Assembly (NCBI RefSeq): GCF_965228935.1
Contig: NZ_OZ245846.1
Span: 5,332,001-5,396,000 of the forward strand
Length of the DNA stretch: 64,000 bases
Direction: 5' to 3'
DNA from: Ulvibacterium sp965228935
GTDB taxonomy: Bacteria; Bacteroidota; Bacteroidia; Flavobacteriales; Flavobacteriaceae
Part shown: positions 28,601 to 36,915 of the stretch, piece by piece
How positions within the stretch are numbered: the stretch's first letter is position 1
How the letters are laid out: each line of letters starts with the position of its first letter
Notes under the pieces: generated by a model
Seen by the model: the letters and a program-made list of their open reading frames with translations, nothing else
Told to the model about the DNA's origin: nothing
The model's database searches: none
Made by a program: the position numbers and the translations under genes

Positions 28601-28937
28601 TATCCTTAAATTTAAACTCTCCCTGGTTTATATATAGCGCATTGGATTCCTGATTTGCAGTAAAATAGATATCCACTAAACCATCATTATTAAAATCTGC
28701 TGTGGCTACCCCTCCCCCGTTGTATATATAGACATAATTAAAAAGGTTTATTTCAGGTGATTCCCTAATGGTATTTTTGAAATCGACCGAACTATGGGAA
28801 CGGGGTACCAAGGAAAACTGTTGTTCCTTATCTGTTGTCTTGAATCCGATAATCTCCGAACTATATCCCGAATCCGAATTACAATTCCAGAGCAACAACA
28901 ATACCCCAATTATACTCGATACTCCTATATTTTTCAA
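25632..28937 (-). CDS. FG-GAP/VCBS repeat lipoprotein with ASPIC/UnbV domain
   Basis: This is a 1101-residue exported protein. A hydrophobic leader ends at Cys19 (LLWNC), so it is probably a lipoprotein, although the lipobox is atypical. About 14 calcium-binding-loop repeats of the DxDxDGxxD type (DFNNDGLVDIYF, DVDNDGWLDLYV, DYDGDGDQDLIV) are arranged as beta-propeller blades. Between two blocks, near residues 500-590, is an ASPIC/UnbV-like module (LATGAKVNIKVDD, SVQNIVHFGVG). No enzyme motif is seen. Such proteins commonly follow susD genes in flavobacterial PULs, and a surface glycan-binding role is a reasonable guess. It is separated from susD by 266 bp containing a terminator. Confidence 0.88.
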   Translation of the reverse strand: MKNIGVSSIIGVLLLLWNCNSDSGYSSEIIGFKTTDKEQQFSLVPRSHSSVDFKNTIRESPEINLFNYVYIYNGGGVATADFNNDGLVDIYFTANQESNALYINQGEFKFKDMAHKAGVLDSLGWTNGVSVFDVDNDGWLDLYVCKSGLESPSSRENLLYRNKGDGTFEEVAKQWGLNDNGYSTQSYFFDYDRDGDLDMYLVNHRIDFDNTSSINKGLQKEISPYTSDQLYRNDNGFYTNVTSTAGMLNKAWGLSAAIGDFNGDNWPDVYVCNDFLEPDILYVNQGDGTFTDEILKRMNHISFNSMGSDYADINNDKNPDLMVLEMASEDHIRSKRNMATMNTKNFEYMVKQDYHHQYMVNTFQLNQGNGMFSEIAQLTGMSKTDWSWAPLIADFDNDGLKDVFVTNGILKDLNDQDFKGQMDKMARTGKIVDFEDVGEILPNTRLSNYGFKNNGNLSFENVTKSWGLDTHTQSNGVSYADLDNDGDLDLVINNINDHAQIYENNDINNFIQITLIGDEKNRLATGAKVNIKVDDSEQYQELYLSRGYLSSVQNIVHFGVGTASIIDEIMVEWPNQEVSILQNIEANQIVFLDQDGASAKELVKSPVNPPLVALPVGAKGITFEHRERYFDDYKNQVLLPHSQSQNGPFMDKADVNGDGLDDFFIGGAAGQSGQLYIQQFDGSFERQNSDTWKNDWAYEDLGVLFFDCDGDGDQDLYVVSGSSEFLANSDFLQDRIYNNDGKGNFLKDPDILPRMDTSGQCVKVSDIDNDGDLDVFVGGRIVPDKYPFSPKSYMLINENGKFVDKTKSVAPSLTDIGMVTDASFSDYDGDGDQDLIVVGEWMPITLLENNEGIFRQKQIKSLQKTEGLWFSIATNDIDNDGDMDYFIGNLGLNTKFKANEKKEFHVFCDDFDKSGTYDIILSNKYKGALVPSRGKECTSQQMPFIKEKFKDYASFAEATIQDILGVESIETALHYEAKILESILLENLGNGQFKIRKLPNEVQIAPIMDFEFVDMDGNGTNEILVVGNHYNSEVETVRYDASYGSVLSFDDGNIKARDLKDTGFVNRGDAKDICTLLAKNERLILVSNNNGRVQSFILKEK

Positions 28938-28971
28938 AATAAAAGCTTTTACCTAAAAAACGGACAATCCG

Positions 28972-29164
28972 TTACTTCCCCGATCCGGAACCTCCATCAC
29001 TGGAATCTTGTTGTACTATTTGTACCTTGGAGCCCTCAGAAACCGAAGTCCCTATTATGTAAAACTATGTATTCATATATCGCAACCAAAAGTGCTGAGG
29101 TTTCTAGATTACTACTCAAACCACATGTCTAGTGATTTCATGAAAAAACCGGAATAGTAATCCC
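28972..29164 (-). pseudogene. Possible C-terminal remnant of a lost gene
   Basis: On the minus strand, an open stretch from just after a TAG (29167-29165) to a TAA (28974-28972) encodes 30 residues containing GTSVSEGSKVQIVQQ and a Ser/Gly-rich tail. There is no start codon or recognisable upstream part. The tail resembles the C-terminal end of periplasmic adaptor subunits of RND pumps. A small hairpin with a T-run (28959-28973) follows the stop. A chance frame of this length is also quite possible, so this is weakly supported. Confidence 0.2.
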
Positions 29165-29172
29165 GGCTTTTT
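29143..29172 (-). terminator. Intrinsic terminator after susD
   Basis: On the minus strand AAAAAGCCGG, a 10-base loop, then CCGGTTTTTT form a hairpin with one mismatch and a closing T-run, 32 bp beyond the susD stop. It should end most susCD transcripts before the FG-GAP gene, which then needs read-through or its own promoter. Confidence 0.7.
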
Positions 29173-29203
29173 CGACAACTAACAAAACTCAATATACAGG
29201 TAC

Positions 29204-31117
29204 TTATTCTTTTTTGGCCCACCATAGTGGCGTAAATACCGTATCAGGGCCCTCTAATTCACCAACGGCCTGCGCGTATTGATTTGGTAAATTATTAGCA
29301 AATTCGGTAGGATATCGTAACCTTTGCGGGAATACCCCAACACTATTCTCGTTAACGTTCGCAGGCGTCAGCTGTGGCATATCGGGTATGGGGTTTTCCA
29401 CTGCGGGATTCTCAAAGAAGGGTAAGCCCAACCTTCTATGATCACTCCAGGTCTCCAAAGGCAACCAAGGTGTCTGCGCTATGAACTTTTGCGTAATAAT
29501 CTTAGTTAACCAATCATTTTTAACGCTACCGCCTTCATAAATGTTATTTACAGGATAGGTATAGTTAAAGGTTCCCGGAGTACCTGTATATCCGTCAATA
29601 TAGGACATAGTTATACTTGCTGGAGGTTCCTGCGTATGGTTCCAACTTACGGAAGTGCCTACGCGACTATAGTCTTCGGATGCCAAATAGGCCCCCAAGT
29701 GTTCGGATACATTGTTATAGGCGAAACTATCGGCAATACCTTGCTCGTATGCAGCTTGGGCGGCCATCGGTACGTTCCATCCTTTCAATGCAGCTTCAGC
29801 AATTAAAAAGTAGGACTCCCAAGAACCATAAAAAACACGTTCCGCACCACTGTCCCTAAAAATGTTGGATAAACGGGGCAATGTCCCAGTAAACCGGAGT
29901 CTATTCTTAGAACCCTTTTCACCCCATTCCCCGATAACCGGGGCATTCCAGGTAAAGGCTGCCTCTATTTCCTGCAAGGTCTCCCCATCGTCATCCAACA
30001 ACTCCCTCATGGTCTCCGTAGAATTCCCATTCCAACTGGGAAATCTATTGAAGTCCGGATCGTCTACATCCCCAGGGATTTTGAACAGATTATACATCCT
30101 GGGATCTATAGTGTTATGCAAGCCATCAAACCAGAAACCGGCGGAGGGATCATTGGTCAAGCTCGTAAAGTGATCGTCAAATCTCAATCCCATGTAATCC
30201 GCTGGCTTTATAAATCCATGCTTGTCATCGGACAGCAGATCAGTAGACGGTATACCTCCCAAACCTATCATTAGATTATTTTGGGTAGCAGAAAGATATT
30301 GATTGTTCCACTCCCGGGTCATTACTCCGGTATAGTCGTTCCAACCCGCTGCTTCCTGTACCTTGAAATTATCATCTACGGCTGCGATGTATCCTCCACT
30401 TACGGCATCTTCAAATTCTTGCTGCGCCTTTGCTGGGTCTACTTCCGATAATCGCATGGCCAAACGCATACGCAAAGAATTGGCATATTTCACCCAATTT
30501 TCGTAATTGTAGCCATAAGCGGGATCCAATTTATCCAAGTTGTTGGGATTCACCACATCCAAGTCCAAAGCCGCAGTTGCCTCCCTAAGCTCTGCCAAAA
30601 TAAAGTAATAGACGTCCTTGACATTGTTGTATTCCGGATTAACCCCCTGAAAACCATTTATGGGAATGGGTCCGAAATTATCCGAAAATTCACTCATCAG
30701 GTATGCTCTCCAAATTCGGGCAACTTGTAACAAGTTATTGGTATACTCCCTGATGTCATCATTGGCAATTTTTTCCTCGGCCACGGAAATGCCGTTAGTA
30801 ATATTCCGTATCCATGTTGAAATATAGTCCCTATAATAATCCCCTGTCCAACTATCACTGGTGAAACCAACAGGCAAGGTTCCTATACGATCCATTCGCC
30901 CTGCGGCCTTCCAATACAGTACAAAAACCCGTTCCGCAATATGGGGATTCTGTTGGGCACCTCCAATTGAAGCATTGATAAAATATTCTACTTGTACCTG
31001 ATCCACAGTGGCCGCTTGGGGATCCTCGTTGATTTCCTCAAAATCCGAACACGAAAACGTGAACAATAGGACGCTCAAAAGCAGTCCTGTTCTTTTAAAT
31101 ACTCTTTCTTTTTTCAT
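29204..31117 (-). CDS. SusD/RagB-like nutrient-binding outer-membrane lipoprotein (SusD_2 type)
   Basis: The ATG at 31117 gives 637 residues with a lipoprotein signal (LFTFSC). The segment CSDFEEINEDPQAATVD is the typical start of SusD_2 ('starch-binding associating with outer membrane') proteins. The alpha-helical TPR-like body continues to the end, with WVKYANSLRMRLAMRLS near residue 205 and WESYFLIAEAALKGW near residue 440. SusD proteins form the lid of a SusC channel and bind oligosaccharides at the cell surface. The gene is 19 bp downstream of susC. Here the ligand is probably released N-glycan or glycopeptide, inferred from the enzymes. A start three codons earlier (31126) is possible. 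Confidence 0.93.
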   Translation of the reverse strand: MKKERVFKRTGLLLSVLLFTFSCSDFEEINEDPQAATVDQVQVEYFINASIGGAQQNPHIAERVFVLYWKAAGRMDRIGTLPVGFTSDSWTGDYYRDYISTWIRNITNGISVAEEKIANDDIREYTNNLLQVARIWRAYLMSEFSDNFGPIPINGFQGVNPEYNNVKDVYYFILAELREATAALDLDVVNPNNLDKLDPAYGYNYENWVKYANSLRMRLAMRLSEVDPAKAQQEFEDAVSGGYIAAVDDNFKVQEAAGWNDYTGVMTREWNNQYLSATQNNLMIGLGGIPSTDLLSDDKHGFIKPADYMGLRFDDHFTSLTNDPSAGFWFDGLHNTIDPRMYNLFKIPGDVDDPDFNRFPSWNGNSTETMRELLDDDGETLQEIEAAFTWNAPVIGEWGEKGSKNRLRFTGTLPRLSNIFRDSGAERVFYGSWESYFLIAEAALKGWNVPMAAQAAYEQGIADSFAYNNVSEHLGAYLASEDYSRVGTSVSWNHTQEPPASITMSYIDGYTGTPGTFNYTYPVNNIYEGGSVKNDWLTKIITQKFIAQTPWLPLETWSDHRRLGLPFFENPAVENPIPDMPQLTPANVNENSVGVFPQRLRYPTEFANNLPNQYAQAVGELEGPDTVFTPLWWAKKE

Positions 31118-31136
31118 ATTACACAAATTTAATTTT

Positions 31137-34100
31137 TTAAAAACTTAAAGATATATTAAAAAATAGGGAACGTACAGTCGGGGGGGATAGATTTTCGAAA
31201 CCCGTAGCATTAGTTCCAGCCGCGAAAACGGATTCCGGATCTATCCCGTTCAAATGATGGGTGATCATCCAAACGTTATTGGCCGTTAATCCAAGTTTGG
31301 CACCTTGCAGACCTGTACCTTTTAACAATTTGGGGTTAAACACATAGTTTAAGGTCACATTACGCAAACGTACATGCGTGGCATCATACATAAAAGCCTC
31401 TCCTATACCCAGGTTTCCAGATCTATTAGCAAGAGCGGTATAATAAAGTTGTGGACTTACACCAACCGTATTTTCCACAAAGTTTCCAGTACCGTCGTCC
31501 ACTACCGCATCCACTACGATATCCTCCCGTTGCCCATTTACTACCGTAGCCGCGGCATTTCCCGATCGCTGTAAAAATCTGTTCCCATTGGAAAAGATAT
31601 CGCCCCCCAAGCTGGCATCAATCAAAAAACCAAGGGACCAATTTTTATAGGCAAAGGTATTGCTCCATCCAATCAAGGCATCCGGTTGCTGATCTCCCAA
31701 GAAAAAAGTCTCATTGTCCGCTGCTTGCAAGGGAAGACCGTCCCCATCTACCACTAATCTACCAAAATTGGGATCAGTTTCATCCTCTACCCTTCTAAAT
31801 CGGGTACCCCATATCTCGCCATAACTGCCACCCGCAACAGCACGAACTGATAAATTGTCAAAATTTCCCAAAGTAAATTGGTTTACATCGTCCGTAAGTT
31901 CAACTACGGTATTTACGTTCCGGGCAAAATTAACATTGGTATTCCATGAAAAACCGTCTGGATTTTCAAAGATGGAGGCGTTGAACGCGATTTCAAAACC
32001 TTCGTTCTGTACGTCCCCGGCATTTACCCTACGCTGGTTAAAGCCACTGAAGGGATCTATAGGAATTGCCAGCAACTGGTTGGTAGCGTTTGTCTTGTAG
32101 TAAGACATGTCCAAAACGATTCTGTTATTGAAAAATCGGGTCTCCAAACCTACCTCGGTCGATTTAATCAACTCGTTGACCAAGTCGGGATTATTCTGGA
32201 TATTATTTGTACCTGCTGTGGTATTTCCATTGACATCCTGACCAATAGTAAATATGTTTTGAAGTTCAAAAGGATCCAAATCATTTCCCACTTCCGCATA
32301 CGAAGCCCGTATCTTCCCGAAGCTGAACCATTTGGAATTGGAGTTCAACAACTCGCTAAAGACAAAAGAGGTATTTACCGAAGGATAAAAGAAAGATCGG
32401 TTATCCGAGCTCAAGGTAGAGGTCCAATCGTTACGTCCGGTTAAATCCACAAAGAGAATACCGTCATAATCCAACCCTATGGATCCAAAAAGCGAATTTA
32501 TTTTTCTTTCAGCAAATTCCTGCCTTACCGTAGCCGGATTTATACCATTGTTAATGGTAAAGAGATTGGGTACCTCCAATTCCCCGGCATTGGCAAACAG
32601 CCCCTCTGATCGTTGCTGCATTAAATTACCCCCGGCAGTAAAGGATAAGCCGAGTTTTCCGAGGATATCACTTTTGGATCCGGTAACCAATAGCATATAG
32701 TTCTCTTCTATAAAGGTATCTTTGCCCAGACTGTACCTACCATTAGGAGAAAGCGGACTTCCCGCAAATTGCCGGCTCTCTGTATTATTGGTAAATAAAT
32801 CAGCTCCTCCCTTGAGCTCCGCAGTAATCCAATCGTTTATCTTATATTTTAGGGAACCGTTCAATAAAAAACGGTCACGACTATCCTCGTTTATGTTAAA
32901 ATCTGCCGCCCACCAAGGGTTGACCGAATTGGACGGTAAAAACCAAATCATATTGCCAAACTCATCTACGCTGGGATCTCTAAAATCCAATAAGTTTACC
33001 GTTCTTGGCAAAGCGATAACCTCCCTTGACACGTTTCTAATATTCTCCCCTCCTATGGGCCTATTTAAGGCACTTGCCCTATTATATTGAATTTTTATAT
33101 CCGTAGTCCATCGTTCCTTAGGTCCATAATTGGTGACCGCCCTTGTAGTAAAGTTAAGCCTTTCAAAGTTGGCATTGGGGATAACCCCTTCATCTTCCAA
33201 ATAATTCAATGAGGCGTAAAGGGAGGTTCCATTGGTAAGCTGTTGCTGGAAAGACAGGCCGTAGTTTTGGCTAAAACCTCCGTTATAATAACTCCCCAAG
33301 TTATCCCGGGGTACAAAGGGCACCATGTCCCCTTTCCAATCCTCTACAAGTTGTCCATCCGCTCTTGGCCCCCAACTTTGGGTATCTTCATCATCATAGA
33401 TTCCTTCATTTCCCTGCCCAAAGGAATTCTGAAGCTCGGGATTCAAAAAAACATTTTGAAAACCCACGGTGCTGGAAAAAGTAATCCCCAACCCCTTCCG
33501 AGCAGTTCCGGTCTTAGTGGTTATTAAAATGACCCCATTACCTGCCCTGTTTCCATAGAGAGCGGCGGCAGAAGCTCCTTTTAATACTGTCATGGACTCA
33601 ATATCATCCGGGTTAATATCTCCCAGACCATTACCTAAATCCGCCGATGGGTTAAAAAAGCCATTTTCATCAGCCCCAGTAAAGTTATTTATCGGGATAC
33701 CATCTACCACAATAAGGGGTTGGTTGTCGCCCGTGAGGGAATTGTTACCCCTTAGCACTATTCGCGAGGAACTGGCCGGACCGTTACTACCCCGGATGAC
33801 CTGCATTCCGGACACCTTTCCGGAAAAGGCATTCACCAGGTTGGTTTCCCTGGCCTCCAGGAGGTCCGTCCCCGCAATTTCCTGCACGGCATAACCAACG
33901 GCCTTTTTTTCCTTTTTGATACCCAGGGCCGTCACCACAACTTCCCCCAACATCTCGGTATCCGTATCCATGGCAACATTAATGGTCGTTTGATCCCCAA
34001 CCACGATCTCCTTGGTCTCAAAACCAATGAAGGTAAACACCAAGGTCGCGGAAGAACTAGAAACCTCTATGGTGTAATTTCCATCAAAATCCGCCGAGGT

Positions 34101-34250
34101 TCCATTGGTCGTACCCTTTTCCACCACGTTTACACCGGGAAGAGGCACACCAAAGTCATCTGTCACGGTTCCCGTAATTGTTTGTCCCATTACTGCATTG
34201 ACCAAAAGTAGGGTAATAAACAGCAAGACATACTGAAGTTTTTGAATCAT
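31137..34250 (-). CDS. SusC/RagA-like TonB-dependent transporter
   Basis: This 1037-residue outer-membrane receptor has a signal peptide (1-22, ending VMGQ). A carboxypeptidase-D regulatory-like domain follows (about 23-100, starting TITGTVTDDFGVPLPGVNV). Next come a plug domain with the SusC signatures VVVDGIPINNF and SAAALYGNRAGNGVILITTK, then a 22-strand-type barrel to the C-terminal aromatic residue (FFNISLSF). It forms a TonB-powered pair with the downstream SusD lipoprotein and should import N-glycan oligosaccharides. It is the first gene on its strand after a 525-bp gap, so the susCD promoter is probably in that gap. Confidence 0.96.
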   Translation of the reverse strand: MIQKLQYVLLFITLLLVNAVMGQTITGTVTDDFGVPLPGVNVVEKGTTNGTSADFDGNYTIEVSSSSATLVFTFIGFETKEIVVGDQTTINVAMDTDTEMLGEVVVTALGIKKEKKAVGYAVQEIAGTDLLEARETNLVNAFSGKVSGMQVIRGSNGPASSSRIVLRGNNSLTGDNQPLIVVDGIPINNFTGADENGFFNPSADLGNGLGDINPDDIESMTVLKGASAAALYGNRAGNGVILITTKTGTARKGLGITFSSTVGFQNVFLNPELQNSFGQGNEGIYDDEDTQSWGPRADGQLVEDWKGDMVPFVPRDNLGSYYNGGFSQNYGLSFQQQLTNGTSLYASLNYLEDEGVIPNANFERLNFTTRAVTNYGPKERWTTDIKIQYNRASALNRPIGGENIRNVSREVIALPRTVNLLDFRDPSVDEFGNMIWFLPSNSVNPWWAADFNINEDSRDRFLLNGSLKYKINDWITAELKGGADLFTNNTESRQFAGSPLSPNGRYSLGKDTFIEENYMLLVTGSKSDILGKLGLSFTAGGNLMQQRSEGLFANAGELEVPNLFTINNGINPATVRQEFAERKINSLFGSIGLDYDGILFVDLTGRNDWTSTLSSDNRSFFYPSVNTSFVFSELLNSNSKWFSFGKIRASYAEVGNDLDPFELQNIFTIGQDVNGNTTAGTNNIQNNPDLVNELIKSTEVGLETRFFNNRIVLDMSYYKTNATNQLLAIPIDPFSGFNQRRVNAGDVQNEGFEIAFNASIFENPDGFSWNTNVNFARNVNTVVELTDDVNQFTLGNFDNLSVRAVAGGSYGEIWGTRFRRVEDETDPNFGRLVVDGDGLPLQAADNETFFLGDQQPDALIGWSNTFAYKNWSLGFLIDASLGGDIFSNGNRFLQRSGNAAATVVNGQREDIVVDAVVDDGTGNFVENTVGVSPQLYYTALANRSGNLGIGEAFMYDATHVRLRNVTLNYVFNPKLLKGTGLQGAKLGLTANNVWMITHHLNGIDPESVFAAGTNATGFENLSPPTVRSLFFNISLSF

Positions 34251-34775
34251 GTTAGTTTAATTTTAAGTTAGGCGTTCAAAAAAAATGTTAGCAAAAACAA
34301 AATTTAACATTGCCTTATGAATGGAAAAAAAATTTCGACTAACAACGATGCTGAAAAGCTAAAGGACATAATTCACGAAAACGTTTGAGGTTGAACAGCC
34401 CAAAAGCGATTTAAAAACAAAAAAACCTTTGAATAAAAGGCTTTCCAGAGTTTTTGCACGAGGTTTAAATCCTATGGTGAATACATCCAATTTCCAAGAA
34501 CTTATGGTAGATTTGAATAGACTTTTGAAGAAACTGAGTCTTTACTCTTTAAAGAATCCTTAAAAACTGGGATTTCAGATACTAAAGCCATCATAAAATA
34601 GAGTTGGGTATCCTAAAAACCGTAAAGGTTTTCATAAAACATTATTAAATAAGTAAATCTTGGTTTCGGATGTTCCGGTTAGCAGTACTACCTTTATAGT
34701 TCTCAAAATGCTTTGTAACGAAGATTACACAATGCGGAAAGGCAACTAACTATATTTGATAAAAAGTGAATTGTT
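34251..34775. other. Intergenic region between susC and YeeE-like gene
   Basis: This divergent intergenic region of about 525 bp is AT-rich and contains no convincing gene. It should hold the susC promoter on the minus strand; the nearest match is a TAAATTTTG element at 34306-34298, one base off the TAnnTTTG consensus spacing. It also holds the promoter of the YeeE-like gene. Short frames of 22 and 29 codons seen here have no support. Confidence 0.5.
34751..34758 (+). promoter_or_regulatory. Putative Bacteroidota -7 promoter element
   Basis: TATATTTG matches the TAnnTTTG -7 consensus of Bacteroidota sigma-70 promoters and ends 17 bp before the YeeE-like ATG. No good TTG at -33 is visible, so the match is only suggestive. 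Confidence 0.35.
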
Positions 34776-35339
34776 ATGGATTTTTTACTAAAACCCTGGC
34801 CTTGGTACGTTTCGGGTCCATTGATCGCCCTAGTACTCCTAATTTTGGTCTATTTCGGAAAGACTTTTGGTATGTCTTCCAACCTAAGGACTTTATGTAG
34901 CATAGGCGGTGCCGGAAAGTATTCGGACTTTTTTCGGTTTGATTGGAAGGCCCATCGGTGGAACCTGATTGTGGTTTTGGGTGCAATTATCGGGGGATTT
35001 ATTGCCGTAACCTTCCTATCCGATGATTCAACAATCGCCCTTAATCCGGAAACCGTTACAGATTTGCGTGAATTAGGTTTTTATAAAGCCGGCGAATCCC
35101 TATTACCTGCTGAGATTTATAATTGGGAGCATGTCCTTAGCCTTAAGGGTTTGGCCATCTTGATCATTGCCGGTTTTTTAGTGGGTTTTGGCACCCGCTA
35201 TGCCAATGGGTGTACTTCGGGTCATGCTATTACTGGATTAAGCAATCTTCAATTGCCTTCACTTATTGCGGTGGTGGGATTTTTTATAGGCGGACTTGTG
35301 ATGACACACCTACTGTTACCCCTAATCTTTGGAATATGA
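34776..35339 (+). CDS. YeeE/YedE family inner-membrane protein, first half
   Basis: This 187-residue protein has five hydrophobic helices and the conserved segment GFGTRYANGCTSGHAI near residues 140-155, the signature of sulphur-transport YeeE/YedE proteins with its central cysteine. In many Bacteroidota the two halves of this transporter are separate genes, as here. Family members import thiosulfate or related sulphur compounds. The stop codon overlaps the next gene's start (ATGA). It is not obviously linked to the neighbouring PUL. Confidence 0.88.
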   Translation: MDFLLKPWPWYVSGPLIALVLLILVYFGKTFGMSSNLRTLCSIGGAGKYSDFFRFDWKAHRWNLIVVLGAIIGGFIAVTFLSDDSTIALNPETVTDLRELGFYKAGESLLPAEIYNWEHVLSLKGLAILIIAGFLVGFGTRYANGCTSGHAITGLSNLQLPSLIAVVGFFIGGLVMTHLLLPLIFGI

Positions 35340-35749
35340 AGCTTTTGAAATTCTTGTTTGTGGGCATTTTTTTCGGTATTGTCCTTGTAAAGTCAGAGGC
35401 CGTGTCCTGGTACCGGATTTTTGAGATGTTCAAATTTCAATCCTTCCATATGTACGGCATCATAGGCTCGGCAGTATTTTTGGGAGTTCTGTTTCTGGGG
35501 TTGGTAAAAAAATTGAAGCTTAAAAGCATTGATGGCGATACCATCCATTTAGTTCCCAAGGACAGGGGTATTGTACGTTACATACTCGGTGGGAGCATTT
35601 TCGGTTTAGGCTGGGCCTTGGGCGGTGCCTGTCCAGGGCCCATGTACATCCTTTTGGGAACCGGGGTATTTAGTATGCTTATTGTTATTGCCGCCGCTGT
35701 TCTCGGTACCTTTGTATATGGGGTATTGAAGGATAAACTACCCCATTGA
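35336..35749 (+). CDS. YeeE/YedE family protein, second half (DUF6691)
   Basis: Starting at the ATG at 35336 that overlaps the previous stop, this 137-residue membrane protein has four hydrophobic helices. The second signature, GLGWALGGACPGP near residues 84-96, supplies a cysteine equivalent to that of the first half. It is presumed to assemble with that half into one sulphur-compound permease. A longer frame extends upstream but runs inside the previous gene, so the overlap start is preferred. Confidence 0.87.
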   Translation: MKLLKFLFVGIFFGIVLVKSEAVSWYRIFEMFKFQSFHMYGIIGSAVFLGVLFLGLVKKLKLKSIDGDTIHLVPKDRGIVRYILGGSIFGLGWALGGACPGPMYILLGTGVFSMLIVIAAAVLGTFVYGVLKDKLPH

Positions 35750-35766
35750 ATCTAATGGCCCCGACC

Positions 35767-36042
35767 TTACACTATTTCTGCGCTCAATCCCGCCTGGAGC
35801 AGCCTACTGCATCTTGGCTTCAAATCATTGTATTCACCTGTTTTCACCGTACACTTTCCATTGTAGTGCACAATCAGTGAACATTGTTCCGCCTGTACGG
35901 GAGAGTGGTCGCAAACTTCGATCAAGGTCTCGATGACGTGTTCAAAAGTGTTCACGTCATCGTTAAAGAGGATTATCTCATTGGGCTGTATTGTTTCCTC
36001 TTCTAAAAGGAGCTCTTCGGATATTTTTTCTTTAGTGCTCAT
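35767..36042 (-). CDS. clpS: ClpS, adaptor of the ClpAP/ClpCP protease
   Basis: From the ATG at 36042 the protein has 91 residues; an ATG six codons earlier is possible. The ClpS core is plain: ILFNDDVNTFEHVIETL binds the N-degron, followed by the CDHSPVQAEQC helix and the VHYNGKCTVKTG hairpin. ClpS delivers substrates with destabilising N-terminal residues to the Clp ATPase. It is the last gene of a minus-strand set with prmA, tpiA, a DoxX-like gene and DUF1599. Confidence 0.93.
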   Translation of the reverse strand: MSTKEKISEELLLEEETIQPNEIILFNDDVNTFEHVIETLIEVCDHSPVQAEQCSLIVHYNGKCTVKTGEYNDLKPRCSRLLQAGLSAEIV

Positions 36043-36075
36043 TACAAGGTTTTTAACCATATACTTAAAGATATT

Positions 36076-36915
36076 CTAAAATACATATTTTACGGCAACC
36101 CAATTATTTTTTTCAATATTTTTTTCAAATTTCAAACTTACATCGGTGCATTTTGCGGAAATCACAATAATATCCTTAGAATAAAATCCACTTAAGAAAA
36201 GTGAACCATCTTGTTTCAGACAATTTGCATAGATCGATATGTCATTCAACAAAATATTCCTATTGATATTGGCCAAAATAATGTCATACTTCTTGTGATG
36301 CGGAATCGTGGAGGAGTCACCCTGCAAAACCTGAATTTGATGGCAATCGTTCCGCTCCACATTTTCCAAGGCATTCAAATAGCACCAATGATCAATATCG
36401 ATAGCATCAATATCCACCGCCCCTTTCATTTCGGCCAATATGGCCAAGACTCCTGTCCCGGTCCCCATATCCAACACGGATTTTCCTTCGAAGTTATCCT
36501 CCAGGATATATCGTAACATCATATGGGTGGTCTCATGGTGGCCCGTTCCGAAACTCATTTTCGGTTCAATAACGATATCGAACTTTGAGCTAGACTTTTT
36601 GTGAAAAGGTGCCCTTACTGTGCATAAATCATCAACCTGAATTGGATTAAAATTCCTTTCCCAAGTGACGTTCCAGTTCTGCTGTTCTATTTCCTTTGAT
36701 TCATAGGAGATTTCAAAGTCTGGGTTACCAAGAATAAGGACAGAGTCCAGAATATCTTCTTTCCAATCCTCTTTTTGCAGGTAGGCCTGGACACCTTCCG
36801 GCGTTTCCACAAAACTTTCAAAACCTAGTTCGCCCAGTTCCGCTATCAAAATTTCGGATGCGGGTTGCAAGGGATGAATCCTAAAGGTATACTCTATGTA
36901 AATGGCATTGGGCAC
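36076..36915 (-). CDS. prmA: Ribosomal protein L11 methyltransferase
   Basis: This 279-residue class I methyltransferase has the SAM-binding motif VLDMGTGTGVLAI and the following acidic strand AVDIDAIDID. The segment FGTGHHETTHMML and the catalytic-region motif DIILANINRNIL are characteristic of PrmA. It trimethylates ribosomal protein L11 in the cytoplasm using S-adenosylmethionine. It stands between tpiA and clpS, as in many Flavobacteriia. Confidence 0.94.
   Translation of the reverse strand: MPNAIYIEYTFRIHPLQPASEILIAELGELGFESFVETPEGVQAYLQKEDWKEDILDSVLILGNPDFEISYESKEIEQQNWNVTWERNFNPIQVDDLCTVRAPFHKKSSSKFDIVIEPKMSFGTGHHETTHMMLRYILEDNFEGKSVLDMGTGTGVLAILAEMKGAVDIDAIDIDHWCYLNALENVERNDCHQIQVLQGDSSTIPHHKKYDIILANINRNILLNDISIYANCLKQDGSLFLSGFYSKDIIVISAKCTDVSLKFEKNIEKNNWVAVKYVF

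Noticed and set aside
28768..29132. Plus-strand frames opposite the FG-GAP gene start and its upstream gap
   Set aside because: They are antisense to a strongly supported gene and show no recognisable protein features.
3966..34250. Recent horizontal transfer of the PUL as a mobile element
   Set aside because: No integrase, transposase, flanking direct repeat or tRNA junction was seen at either end, and the base composition looks by eye like the rest of the window.
34381..34450. Terminator-like sequence with CCTTT and AAAGG upstream of susC
   Set aside because: The stem is only about 5 bp with a mismatch and lies in a divergent intergenic region where no transcript should end.
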